The notes below the pieces were generated by a model. That model was not told where the DNA came from and searched no databases. It was given only the letters and a program-made list of their open reading frames with translations. A program made the translations under genes and the position numbers. From Romboutsia_C sp015668195 (lineage in GTDB: Bacteria; Bacillota; Clostridia; Peptostreptococcales; Peptostreptococcaceae), in contig NZ_JADPFC010000002.1 in assembly GCF_015668195.1 (NCBI RefSeq), positions 1 through 64,000 of the forward strand: 64,000 nucleotides of DNA. The letters are read 5' to 3'. This document shows positions 32,453 through 41,858 of this stretch, piece by piece (the first letter of the stretch is position 1; each line of letters begins with the position of its first letter).

Positions 32453-32485
32453 GATACCCAAGACTAAAACAAAGTCATAGGTATC
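32453..32485. terminator. Terminator of the LCP-family gene
   Basis: GATACC/GGTATC outer and GACT/AGTC inner arms, followed by a run of six T on the minus strand, just past the LCP stop codon. Confidence 0.75.
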
Positions 32486-32493
32486 CTTTTATA

Positions 32494-33405
32494 CTATTTA
32501 TTAAAATTTTTATAATCAAATATAAACTTATGTAACTGATCCTTATTATAGGCTTCATCCCATTCTATAATATAGCCTTTTTCCTTATTCATAACATAGC
32601 CATTTCTGTGTCCCTCTAAAGGAAACTCCATTTGCTCAAATTTATCATCATTAATTTTAATAACCTTAGTTGCAATACTCATAATTTCCATAGGAGTTAA
32701 ATTAGTCTTCGTATATCCAATTATGTCATTAGCAACTTCCATAAAATTAGAAGAAAAATCACTAAGTAGCTTGTTATATAAAGCCTCTATAACAGTTCTT
32801 TGTCTATTATCCCTATGAAAAGCATCATCTGCATATCTTATTCTACTATAGGCTAAAGCTTGTGCACCATCTAAAGTCTGAAGACCTGAACTTTTCACCC
32901 CTGGTATGTGACTTACTTCTCTATCTAATACATCTATTTGTATACCACCAAGAACATCTATAATCTTAGTAAAAGATTCGAAACTAACAACAACATACTT
33001 ATCAATAGGCACATCAAAATTTTTATCTATAGTCTCAAGTAATAAACTAGGGCCTCCATATGCATAAGCATGTGTAAGCTTTTCTTTTCCGTACCCTGGT
33101 ATATCGGCATAAGTATCACGAGCTAGCGATGTAAGTCTAATATCATTATTTTTTGAATCAATAGTCAAAATCATCATAGCATCTGATCTATTACCCTTAT
33201 CCATGTTGTTTCCATCAATACCAGCTAAAAGTATATTAGTAATTCCATTAGTTTCATCAACTTTTTCAATCTTATCATTTACCTTTTTAGCTTCTTCTTT
33301 ATCATACATAGAATTTAGTTTAAAATATAAAGCACCAAATCCTACTAAAGGTATAGCAATAATGGCTATAACCAAACCTAGAATAATCTTTTTTAATTTA
33401 CTCAT
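32494..33405 (-). CDS. LytR-CpsA-Psr (LCP) family glycopolymer ligase
   Basis: A 303-residue membrane-anchored enzyme: short cytoplasmic tail, one membrane helix (about 6-28), then the extracellular LCP domain. Conserved features are NILLAGIDGNN, the Asp-Arg segment RSDAMMILTIDSKN, LTSLARDTYADIPGYGKEKL, the HAYAYGG loop, and YSRIRYADDAFHRDNRQR with the pyrophosphate-binding arginines. LCP enzymes move lipid-linked wall polymers such as teichoic acid or capsule onto peptidoglycan. It lies 1.3 kb downstream of the capsule operon end, so it may attach that polysaccharide. Own ribosome site and terminator. Confidence 0.9.
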   Translation of the reverse strand: MSKLKKIILGLVIAIIAIPLVGFGALYFKLNSMYDKEEAKKVNDKIEKVDETNGITNILLAGIDGNNMDKGNRSDAMMILTIDSKNNDIRLTSLARDTYADIPGYGKEKLTHAYAYGGPSLLLETIDKNFDVPIDKYVVVSFESFTKIIDVLGGIQIDVLDREVSHIPGVKSSGLQTLDGAQALAYSRIRYADDAFHRDNRQRTVIEALYNKLLSDFSSNFMEVANDIIGYTKTNLTPMEIMSIATKVIKINDDKFEQMEFPLEGHRNGYVMNKEKGYIIEWDEAYNKDQLHKFIFDYKNFNK

Positions 33406-33509
33406 AAATCTCCCTCTAATTCTATATCTTGCCCTTTTAACGTAATAACATAATATTGAATATTATTATAAATATTAAATAGAGAATATATAAACTCTAA
33501 TATATAGGC

Positions 33510-33541
33510 AAAATACCATACATGACTGTATAGTATTTTTT
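33510..33541. terminator. Hairpin in the 33406-33707 gap
   Basis: AAAATACCATACA and TGTATAGTATTTT arms with a 4-nt loop and T-run on the plus strand. It may end the transcript of the 284-residue gene or be a relic. I see no gene in the rest of this 302-nt AT-rich gap. Confidence 0.45.
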
Positions 33542-33707
33542 AACAAGCTTTTCCTCTATTTTAGTAATTTTATGTTCTTAGTAATACTGACATTGAATAA
33601 GCCCTTTAAATAATACATTATATATAAAATAATTTCATTATAAAACATATCTTTTGTATATATTTTAATTTATAAATTTATTATTGTCATAATTTTTAGA
33701 ATTCCAA

Positions 33708-34562
33708 TTAAGCTAGTTGATTTATAATTTTTTCCCCCATATCAATGATATTTGGTATTGAAGTGGTTATAGTTGCAATATTAGCCACACTCTCAAGTGT
33801 TAATTTAGATTTTATTGAAGTCCATGTTGATTTTATTCTACTTTTTCTTGGTGTGGAAGATTTCAAGTCTTCATTAAAATCTTCTACATATTCTAGCAAT
33901 TCTTCTTTATTTTCTTTATCAAGCTTTTCTGCAATATCTTTTAATAAATATATTATTTCATCTATATCATTTTGTGTTTCACATCTTTGATTATACTGAT
34001 ATCCTGTTGCATGTCCTGAATTTTGTTGTAAATTATCCACTTTATCTATATTATTAGTTATATTTATACTCATTTCATTTCTCCTATCTACGATAAATTG
34101 TTGTAACCTTTCGACCATATTACCTAAGTCAAACATAGATGCTGTGACATCTCCGCCCTCCTGATATAATTCCTCTATTATATCAAAGTGTAGTGTTCTG
34201 TACTCTGGATTATAATAATTTCTAAACATTTTTCTATGATGCTTATTCTTTTCATGAGATAATCTTTGCATATTCTCTAATAAATTCATATGCACATTAT
34301 TCAATCCATTATTAATTCCTTCGATAATTAGATCTATGTCATCTATTGATGTTTTAAAGAAATTAATTAAATCATATGTACTGGCTCTAAAATCAAAATC
34401 CATATACTTAAATTTACCTAATTCCTTCAATTTTTCTAAGTCTTTTTCAAACAATCTAACGGTTTTTTTCAATAAATCTTGTGTATCTATCAAATCCTTC
34501 TTAATATCATCTATACTTTGACCTCTATAGTCAGTTCCTCCTGCAAATATACTTCTTGCCAT
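33708..34562 (-). CDS. Unrecognised 284-residue helical protein
   Basis: I do not recognise the family. The N-terminus (ARSIFAGGTDYRG) has no signal peptide. Residues about 15-170 look like a bundle of charged helices. A polar linker with GHATGYQYNQRC follows, then a coiled-coil-like helix (DEIIYLLKDIAEKLDKENKE) and a C-terminal segment, SIKSKLTLESVANIATITTS and IPNIIDMGEKIINQL, that could be an amphipathic or membrane-active helix. A helix-linker-amphipathic tail of this kind occurs in some single-gene phage-defence or toxin proteins, but that is only a resemblance. Isolated between a phage-like island and the sugar operon, with AT-rich flanks. Confidence 0.65.
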   Translation of the reverse strand: MARSIFAGGTDYRGQSIDDIKKDLIDTQDLLKKTVRLFEKDLEKLKELGKFKYMDFDFRASTYDLINFFKTSIDDIDLIIEGINNGLNNVHMNLLENMQRLSHEKNKHHRKMFRNYYNPEYRTLHFDIIEELYQEGGDVTASMFDLGNMVERLQQFIVDRRNEMSINITNNIDKVDNLQQNSGHATGYQYNQRCETQNDIDEIIYLLKDIAEKLDKENKEELLEYVEDFNEDLKSSTPRKSRIKSTWTSIKSKLTLESVANIATITTSIPNIIDMGEKIINQLA

Positions 34563-34712
34563 ATAAATTTCCTTTCCTTAAATTTATATAATTTTAAAAT
34601 CTAGTAATAACATTATAATTCTACCTATATTTTAACACATATTAGGATATATGGAAAAAGTATAAATTAATTGATCAACTAAAATTCTTATTATTGCTAT
34701 ACTATTTATAAA

Positions 34713-35636
34713 TTACTCTATATCCACAGCAACTTCATCTATTAAATCTAACTCATTATCTTCTTTCTCTTTAACTTTACTTTGTAAAAATTCTATAAAC
34801 TCATCTCTAAGTTCAGATCTTTTAAGAGCAAAATCAACTGTAGCTTCTAAAAATCCTAGCTTATCTCCTACATCATATCTTTTACCTTCAAAATCATAAG
34901 CATATATTGCTTCTTGAGTGGCTAATGTTTGAAGAGCATCTGTAAGTTGTATTTCTCCACCCTTACCTGGTTCTTGATTTTCAAGTATATCAAATATAGC
35001 AGGAGTAATTATATATCTTCCTAGTATTGCAATATTTGATGGCGCTTTATCAACATCTGGCTTTTCAACCATATCTTTAACTTTATATACTCTATCTTCT
35101 ATATGCTTAACATCAAGTATTCCATATTTACAAGTATCTTCTTTGGCTACTTTCTGAACTCCAAGTACTGAAGTTTTGTATTCATCATAACAATCTATTA
35201 ATTGCTTTAAACATGGCTTTTCATTGTCTACTATATCATCACCAAGAAGTACTGCAAATGGTTCATTGCCTATAAAGCTTTTTGCACAGTGTATAGCATG
35301 TCCTAGTCCTTTTGGTTCTTTTTGTCTTATGTAGTGGATGTTTACCATGTTTGATATGTCTTGAACCATCTTAAGCATTTCGTCTTTTCCTTTTTGAGAT
35401 AGTTCTAGTTCTAATTCAATTGATCTGTCAAAGTGGTCTTCTATACTTTTTTTGCTACGACCTGTAACTATTAGTATCTCTTCTATTCCAGAGCCTATAG
35501 CTTCTTCTATTATGTATTGTAGTGTGGGTTTGTCTACTATTGGTAGCATTTCCTTTGGTTGCGATTTTGTTGCAGGTAAAAATCTAGTACCTAGTCCTGC
35601 AGCGGGTATTATAGCTTTTCTAACTGTCTTCTTCAT
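34713..35636 (-). CDS. galU: UTP-glucose-1-phosphate uridylyltransferase
   Basis: A 307-residue nucleotidyltransferase making UDP-glucose from UTP and glucose 1-phosphate. Motifs: AGLGTRFLPATKSQPKEMLP at the N-terminus, the VDKPTLQYIIEEA region, LLGDDIVD, MVEKPD, and the GKGGEIQLTDAL segment. It supplies UDP-glucose to GalE and Ugd of the same operon and to the cellulose synthase. A hairpin separates it from galE, so it may be transcribed partly on its own. Confidence 0.95.
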   Translation of the reverse strand: MKKTVRKAIIPAAGLGTRFLPATKSQPKEMLPIVDKPTLQYIIEEAIGSGIEEILIVTGRSKKSIEDHFDRSIELELELSQKGKDEMLKMVQDISNMVNIHYIRQKEPKGLGHAIHCAKSFIGNEPFAVLLGDDIVDNEKPCLKQLIDCYDEYKTSVLGVQKVAKEDTCKYGILDVKHIEDRVYKVKDMVEKPDVDKAPSNIAILGRYIITPAIFDILENQEPGKGGEIQLTDALQTLATQEAIYAYDFEGKRYDVGDKLGFLEATVDFALKRSELRDEFIEFLQSKVKEKEDNELDLIDEVAVDIE

Positions 35637-35680
35637 TTTTCCTCCACTATAGATATTTTTAAATAATTAATTTACTAATA

Positions 35681-35716
35681 AATAAGATAGCCAAAATATA
35701 TTTATAGCTATCTTAT
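35681..35716. terminator. Hairpin between galE and galU
   Basis: AATAAGATAGC and GCTATCTTAT arms with a 15-nt loop. It may end or attenuate the long capsule transcript ahead of galU. Confidence 0.6.
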
Positions 35717-35725
35717 CTATCTAAT

Positions 35726-36772
35726 TTATTCAGCTACTGAAGTTACTTCATCGATATATGCAGTAGTATAACCATCAGGATTATTACTTTGCCATCTCCA
35801 AGAATCTTCACACATTTCTTTTATACCAAACTCTGCTTTCCATCCTAGTTCTTTATTAGCATTAGAAGTACTAGCATAACACATTGCAATATCTCCAGGT
35901 CTTCTATCTACTATTTTGTATGGTATTTCCTTGCCACAAGCTTCGCTAAAAGCCTTTATTAAATCAAGTACGCTGTATCCGTTACCAGTACCTAGATTAT
36001 ATGTAACTAGGCCACAATTAGTATTTAACTTTTCTAATGCTTTTATATGTCCTCTTGCTAGATCTACAACATGTATGTAATCTCTAACACCTGTACCATC
36101 ATGAGTATTATAATCTCCACCAAATACACTTAGCTCTTTTAATTTACCAACAGCGACTTTAGTTATGTATGGCATAAGGTTATTTGGTATACCATTTGGC
36201 TCTTCACCTATAAGTCCACTAATATGTGCACCTATAGGATTGAAGTATCTAAGAATAGCAATATTAAGACTATCATTATCCTTACAAATATCTCTTAACA
36301 TATCTTCAATCATAAGCTTAGTAGCCCCATATGGATTAGTCGCACTTAAAGGAAAATTCTCAAATATAGGACAAGAATGTGGATCACCATATACAGTAGC
36401 AGAAGAACTAAATACAAAATTTTTCACATTGTATTTTCTCATTAGATTTAATATATTCAAAGTATTGCCTATATTGTTAGTATAATACTCTAATGGCTTA
36501 GCCACAGATTCCCCCACCGCCTTGTATGCAGCAAAGTGAATAATAGAATCAATATTATTTTCCTTAAATACAACCTCAAGCTCATCGCTATTAGTAGTAT
36601 CTACCTTATAAAATTTAAAATCTTCATTAGTTATTTCTCTTATTCTATCTAATACTATAGGATTACTATTAGAAAAGTTATCTACTATTACTACTTCTTT
36701 TCCTTCTTCTAATAACTCTATAACAGTATGACTTCCTATATATCCAGCTCCACCTGTTACTAATACACTCAT
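35726..36772 (-). CDS. galE: UDP-glucose 4-epimerase
   Basis: A 348-residue SDR-type epimerase. The NAD-binding motif is VTGGAGYIGSHT at the N-terminus, the catalytic Ser/Tyr/Lys lie in SSSATVYGDP and NPYGATKLMIE, and GTGVRDYIHVVDLARGH is the substrate-site signature. It interconverts UDP-glucose and UDP-galactose (possibly the N-acetyl forms). Its presence predicts galactose or GalNAc in the polysaccharide. It is 14 nt after the MurJ-like gene. Confidence 0.95.
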   Translation of the reverse strand: MSVLVTGGAGYIGSHTVIELLEEGKEVVIVDNFSNSNPIVLDRIREITNEDFKFYKVDTTNSDELEVVFKENNIDSIIHFAAYKAVGESVAKPLEYYTNNIGNTLNILNLMRKYNVKNFVFSSSATVYGDPHSCPIFENFPLSATNPYGATKLMIEDMLRDICKDNDSLNIAILRYFNPIGAHISGLIGEEPNGIPNNLMPYITKVAVGKLKELSVFGGDYNTHDGTGVRDYIHVVDLARGHIKALEKLNTNCGLVTYNLGTGNGYSVLDLIKAFSEACGKEIPYKIVDRRPGDIAMCYASTSNANKELGWKAEFGIKEMCEDSWRWQSNNPDGYTTAYIDEVTSVAE

Positions 36773-36786
36773 TATAATTTCCCTCG

Positions 36787-38325
36787 TTATATTTTAATTT
36801 TTTTATTTATCTTTTCTATTATTACATTAATTTCTTCAACTTTAAATATAATCACTAATACACCATATACTATAATCCCTATACCTATAGATCCAAACAA
36901 TGCTATTGCTTCTTTTATAAATCCTAATCCTAAAAATCCACTTAATAAGTTGTATGCTAATTTAGTAATAATTCCCATTCCTATAGCGGCTATCATTGAC
37001 TTAAGCATAGTCTTTATTATTCGGTCTTGTCCAAAATATGATATCTTCTTTTTAAGACTTGTAAATAGTAATAATATACATATAATAGCAGATATACTAG
37101 TTGCTAATGCAAGACCTGCATATCCTATTATTTTTACGAAAATTAAATTTAAAACTATGTTGAAACTAACAGCTAAAGCACCATTTATCATAGGTGTTTT
37201 TGTATCTTTTAGTGAATAAAATACTTTATTTAAAATCTCTCTGAGTCCAAAACCTATCATTCCAATTGAGTAACATGCTAGTGCTACTGCTGTCATATGA
37301 GTTGATTGAGAATTAAATGCACCTCTTTCAAATATAATCCTTACAACCGGTTCTGCAAGCACTATCGCTCCAACAGATATTGGTATTATGAGTAAAATTA
37401 CACTATTAATACTTGTAGATACAGATTTTGCAAGTTCATCTTTGTTGTCATCATTGCTTAATTTAGCTAACATTGGATATATGACAGTTGCAATTGTAGA
37501 TATAAAAAGGCCTAATACAAATCCATTTAGCCTATTTGCACTATTTAAAACTGTTATAGTACCTTCACTCAAAGTCGATGCCAAACTTCTATCTACTATA
37601 GCATTAACTTGGTTAACTGCAACTCCTATAAATACAGGTATTATAAGCCCTAACATCTTTCTTAAATATTTATCCTTAAAGTCTATGTATAGCTTGTATT
37701 TAAAACCTTTTTTTATAGCAAAAGGTAATTGTAATAAAAACTGACTTGCCATACCTAATAAGGTACCTATTGCCATCATATTTAAATTCCCTTTAGAACT
37801 AATAATTGTCCCAATTATTATACATATGTTGAACGGATATCCTATCATTCCAGGTATGCTAAACTCATTATTTATTTGTAACCATGCAGTCATCATATTA
37901 CTAAGTCCTATAAATATAACACCAAAAATCATTATTCTAGTAAATTTTATAGCTAACTCTAATCTTTCTCCTGAAAAGTCCATTGCAAATAACTTTACTA
38001 CAGGCTCTGTAAGAACAAATGTCACTAAAGATAATACTATTCCCAATATCATAACAGAATTAAAAATATTATTTGCAAAATTTAATGAACTATTTCTCCC
38101 ATATTTATCCTCTATTTCATAGGATAATGGTATAAATGCTGTACTAATCGCAACACCTATAGATGAAAAAAGTATTGTTGGTATGCTCATTGATGTTATG
38201 TATACATCAGATATACTACTTGCTCCGTATATATATGTTAAAATTAATTCTCTTCCAAATCCAAAAAACTTAGATAACATTGTAATTATCATCAAAATTA
38301 TTGTATTTTTAACCAATATGTTCAT
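36787..38325 (-). CDS. MurJ-like flippase of the capsule operon (second copy)
   Basis: A 512-residue MVF/MurJ-family membrane protein with about 14 helices, very similar along its length to the copy at 24.4-26.0 kb (shared TMLSK-FGF-R, FANNI, FIGLSNMMTAWLQI, VAVNQVNAIVDRSLASTL and ERGAFNSQST blocks). No Wzx-type (PST family) flippase is present in this operon. It therefore probably exports the lipid-linked repeat unit of this polysaccharide, although a backup lipid II role is also possible. It lies between ugd and galE, transcribed with them. Confidence 0.85.
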   Translation of the reverse strand: MNILVKNTIILMIITMLSKFFGFGRELILTYIYGASSISDVYITSMSIPTILFSSIGVAISTAFIPLSYEIEDKYGRNSSLNFANNIFNSVMILGIVLSLVTFVLTEPVVKLFAMDFSGERLELAIKFTRIMIFGVIFIGLSNMMTAWLQINNEFSIPGMIGYPFNICIIIGTIISSKGNLNMMAIGTLLGMASQFLLQLPFAIKKGFKYKLYIDFKDKYLRKMLGLIIPVFIGVAVNQVNAIVDRSLASTLSEGTITVLNSANRLNGFVLGLFISTIATVIYPMLAKLSNDDNKDELAKSVSTSINSVILLIIPISVGAIVLAEPVVRIIFERGAFNSQSTHMTAVALACYSIGMIGFGLREILNKVFYSLKDTKTPMINGALAVSFNIVLNLIFVKIIGYAGLALATSISAIICILLLFTSLKKKISYFGQDRIIKTMLKSMIAAIGMGIITKLAYNLLSGFLGLGFIKEAIALFGSIGIGIIVYGVLVIIFKVEEINVIIEKINKKIKI

Positions 38326-38356
38326 TTTTTTTCCTTCATATTTTATTTATTATTTT

Positions 38357-39523
38357 TTAATCTCTATTATATAAGTCTCTAGTATAAACCTTTTCTTTTA
38401 CATCAATTAAATCTTCACAAAGTCTATTTGAAACTATAACATCGCAAGTTTCTTTAAACTTTGCTAAGTCTCTTATTACTTTAGAATTATAGAAAGTATC
38501 TTCTTTTAGCACAGGCTCATATACTACTGTTTCTATACCTTTAGCTTTAATTCTCTTCATTATACCTTGTACAGAAGAAGCTCTAAAGTTATCAGAATCA
38601 GTTTTCATTGTTAATCTATGTATACCTACTGTTTTAGGATTTCTTTTTATTATTTGGTCTGCTATATGATCTTTTCTAGTTGTATTAGCATCAACTATAG
38701 CAGCTATTATGTTGTTTGGTACATCAGCATAGTTTGCTCTTAATTGCTTAGTATCTTTTGGTAAACAATATCCACCATATCCAAACGAAGGGTTATTATA
38801 ATGATTTCCGATTCTAGGATCTAGTCCAACACCTTCTATTATTTGCTTTGTATCAAGACCTCTAACTTCTGCATATGTATCCAGTTCATTGAAATATGCT
38901 ACCCTAAGTGCCAAGTAGGTATTAGAAAATAATTTTACAGCTTCTGCTTCTGTTGAATTAGTAAATAATACTGCTATATCTTCTTTTATTGCTCCTTGTA
39001 CTAATAGATCTGCAAACTTTTTGGCTCTTTCTGATTGTTCTCCCACAATTATTCTTGAAGGATATAAGTTGTCATATAGAGCCTTTCCTTCTCTTAAAAA
39101 CTCTGGTGAAAATATTATATTATCAGTTTCAAACATTTTTTTTACTTTTTCTGTATATCCAACTGGAACAGTTGATTTTATTATCATTGTAGCATCTGGA
39201 TTTATAGACAATACATTTGCTATTACTGCTTCAACACTTCTTGTATTAAAATAATTTTTTTCTGGATCATAGTCTGTTGGTGTAGATATTATAACGAACT
39301 CCGCATCCTTGTATGCTTTATATACATCAGTCGTTGCTATTAAATTTAATTTTTTAGTAGCTAAATACTCTTCTATCTCCTTATCTACTATTGGAGATTT
39401 TTTATCATTTATCATGTCTACTTTTTCTTGAATTATATCTGCTGCTACTACTTCATTATGTTGTGACAATAGTATAGCATTTGATAAACCAACATAACCT
39501 GTACCTGCTATTGCAACTTTCAT
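38357..39523 (-). CDS. ugd: UDP-glucose 6-dehydrogenase
   Basis: A 388-residue enzyme, the same length as E. coli Ugd. It has the N-terminal NAD-binding GTGYVGLSNAILL, the FSPEFLREGKALYDN segment, catalytic Cys in GYGGYCLPKDTKQL, and the C-terminal IHRLTMKTDSDNFRASS motif of the short Ugd class. It oxidises UDP-glucose to UDP-glucuronate in two NAD+-dependent steps, so the polymer probably carries glucuronic acid, giving a negative charge. 10 nt downstream of the family 2 glycosyltransferase gene. Confidence 0.93.
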   Translation of the reverse strand: MKVAIAGTGYVGLSNAILLSQHNEVVAADIIQEKVDMINDKKSPIVDKEIEEYLATKKLNLIATTDVYKAYKDAEFVIISTPTDYDPEKNYFNTRSVEAVIANVLSINPDATMIIKSTVPVGYTEKVKKMFETDNIIFSPEFLREGKALYDNLYPSRIIVGEQSERAKKFADLLVQGAIKEDIAVLFTNSTEAEAVKLFSNTYLALRVAYFNELDTYAEVRGLDTKQIIEGVGLDPRIGNHYNNPSFGYGGYCLPKDTKQLRANYADVPNNIIAAIVDANTTRKDHIADQIIKRNPKTVGIHRLTMKTDSDNFRASSVQGIMKRIKAKGIETVVYEPVLKEDTFYNSKVIRDLAKFKETCDVIVSNRLCEDLIDVKEKVYTRDLYNRD

Positions 39524-39533
39524 TTTTTTCTCC

Positions 39534-40580
39534 TTAATTTGTATTTTTTATTGTATTTTGAATATGCTTTAATATTATTTTTAAAACATCAGAAAATTTT
39601 GTAAACATATCATTTCCTTTTATAACTCTATTATAAAGCTTCATTTTATCTATCAGACTAATTTTATGATTAAATATTCTTTGTTTTGATGCGAAGTCTA
39701 ACTCTTCTAAAAATATTTCTTGATTGAATATATTTTTTTCTAAATTAATACTACTAAGTTTATTTACTAATAATTCTATTTGGTTGTAATTATATTTTTT
39801 CAATATATCAAAACTATAATTATCACTGAAAAAATCATAGAATATAGTTTCTTCTTCAGCATTTAATTTAAAACCATAATAATCTAACATACCTTTTTGT
39901 ATGCTACTAATAACCTTTTTTCTTTCATTAATTTTATTTATTTTTGTTTTCTTAGTTATATTTTCATGACCAATTCGGTAATTTAATAAAGTTTCTGGAA
40001 TATTAAATATACTTCCCTTTTTAGAAAACTGACTCCATAGTTCATAATCTTGAGCTACAAAGCATGAATCATTATACCTTAAGTTAAACTTTTTAAGACT
40101 GCTTCTTCTAATCATAGATGTTGAATTACATAAAGTGCACCCAAAAATTAAGCTGGCCTTTATATTTTCAGGACCTTTATTTATTCTTATTCTCTTTGAT
40201 ATATTCCCATTAAATACAGTATAATCAGATGTAACTATATCTATATTTCTATTTTCCTCTAAATATTTGACTTGTTTTTCAATCCTATCTTTAGCAGATA
40301 TATCATCTGAGTCAAGTATTGCTAAGTAATCTCCTTTAAATATATCTAAAGCTCTATTCCTAGTATAAGGAAGTCCCATATTAACCATATTTTTAACCAG
40401 TCTAATCCTAGTATCATTATATAGGTTAATCTTATTACATGTATTATCAGTAGATCCATCATCAATTATTAATATTTCTAAATTTTCATAAGTCTGGTTT
40501 ATAACGCTTTCTATACATTCACATATGTATTTCTCTGCATTATAAGCAGCTATAAATACACTAACTAAAGGTTTATTCAT
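39534..40580 (-). CDS. Family 2 glycosyltransferase
   Basis: A 348-residue GT-A fold transferase. The first 110 residues carry the family pattern: VSVFIAAYNAEKYICECIES, LIIDDGSTDNT, GLPYTRNRALD and the metal-binding DSDD (YLAILDSDDIS). The C-terminal 150 residues are helical and not diagnostic. It should add one sugar to the lipid-linked repeat unit in the cytoplasm; donor and acceptor cannot be told from sequence. It overlaps the polymerase gene by 8 nt. Confidence 0.9.
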   Translation of the reverse strand: MNKPLVSVFIAAYNAEKYICECIESVINQTYENLEILIIDDGSTDNTCNKINLYNDTRIRLVKNMVNMGLPYTRNRALDIFKGDYLAILDSDDISAKDRIEKQVKYLEENRNIDIVTSDYTVFNGNISKRIRINKGPENIKASLIFGCTLCNSTSMIRRSSLKKFNLRYNDSCFVAQDYELWSQFSKKGSIFNIPETLLNYRIGHENITKKTKINKINERKKVISSIQKGMLDYYGFKLNAEEETIFYDFFSDNYSFDILKKYNYNQIELLVNKLSSINLEKNIFNQEIFLEELDFASKQRIFNHKISLIDKMKLYNRVIKGNDMFTKFSDVLKIILKHIQNTIKNTN

Positions 40581-41838
40581 TTTTGTTTATTTCCTCGATT
40601 CTATTTTTATTATTTTTAGTTAAAATAATAAGCATTATAATTGTAAAACCTGTAGCTGGAAATATAAGATAGTAATTCATTACACTACTGAATATAATAT
40701 TTCCAACAAAAATATACATACATAAGTATATTAGCTTATTACTTCTATCTAACATCCTTTCTATAAAACTAGCTAATATAGCTAAAAATGCTGTTCCTAT
40801 AATTATTCCAATGTATCCAAAATCTAATAAAAGTGGATATATCATTGTTGCTAAAGCATTGTAATTTATTCCACCACCTATGTTTCTTGGAATAGAAGTT
40901 ATTTGTGTTAAATTGTAATCAGATCCTCTATATGGGATGCCTAGTAATAATGTAATGGGTACTAGTATAATATTATATATAAACCCTAAAATACCTGTAC
41001 CTGGTATGATATTAAATTTATCATTTATTAAATTCTCCTTTAATAAAGAATCTAAAAATGAAAATGATGATGTGAAGTATAATACAGTTTCTTTAATTAT
41101 GCTAGTTCCATTCCATGATCTCATACTAGTTAAAAATGCTATTAAAGATATTGAAATAATTATTACTTTCTTATTTATTTTAATTCTACTTAATCCATTT
41201 ATATTTTTAAATTTTATTACAATGAATGCTATAATATAATATATAAGAGATTTTACTATAAAATACCTACCACCAAATGTTATTATATTAAGTAATATAT
41301 CTATTATAGCTATTATTTTTAAGTATTTTGCTTTTTTTTTAGTTATAGTATACACTATAGCTAATATTACTGTTGCCTCAAATATAGGTGTTACTAGCCA
41401 TTGTGATATAGTTAATTCTATAGTTGTTGCTAATCCTTCAAAAGCATATATTCTTAAAAGCTTAAAACCTCCAGTAGATATTATTTTTAAAGAGTTAACT
41501 AGAATTCTACTAATAAATATCCATGATATAATATTTAATAAATATATATATACAAGTCTAACTTCCCCAATAATACCTTTTGCTACTTTAATTTTACTAG
41601 ATTTTATACAATCATTTGATAAAATATATACAAAATTGAATGTTATTATAGCTGTCAAAGCATAAAAATTAACTGTATGACTTGTATTATACATGCCATA
41701 TAATCCTAAAGTTGATATACTTCCACAAATGCACCACATTAAGCTAAACAGTATATTTGGTTTTAAAATAGTATTATATTTCATTTTTGTTAATAGTAGC
41801 ACATTCATGAAAACTACTATATATAATAATATATACAT
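40573..41838 (-). CDS. Wzy-like polysaccharide polymerase
   Basis: A 421-residue protein with 10-12 predicted membrane helices and little conserved sequence otherwise, as usual for Wzy/O-antigen polymerases. A large outer loop around RGSDYNLTQITSIPRNIGGG has the Arg-rich character of periplasmic or extracellular catalytic loops. It should join repeat units on the outer face of the membrane. It is the only candidate polymerase in the operon. Confidence 0.8.
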   Translation of the reverse strand: MYILLYIVVFMNVLLLTKMKYNTILKPNILFSLMWCICGSISTLGLYGMYNTSHTVNFYALTAIITFNFVYILSNDCIKSSKIKVAKGIIGEVRLVYIYLLNIISWIFISRILVNSLKIISTGGFKLLRIYAFEGLATTIELTISQWLVTPIFEATVILAIVYTITKKKAKYLKIIAIIDILLNIITFGGRYFIVKSLIYYIIAFIVIKFKNINGLSRIKINKKVIIISISLIAFLTSMRSWNGTSIIKETVLYFTSSFSFLDSLLKENLINDKFNIIPGTGILGFIYNIILVPITLLLGIPYRGSDYNLTQITSIPRNIGGGINYNALATMIYPLLLDFGYIGIIIGTAFLAILASFIERMLDRSNKLIYLCMYIFVGNIIFSSVMNYYLIFPATGFTIIMLIILTKNNKNRIEEINKNE

Positions 41839-41858
41839 TACTTACCTCTCTAATTGAA

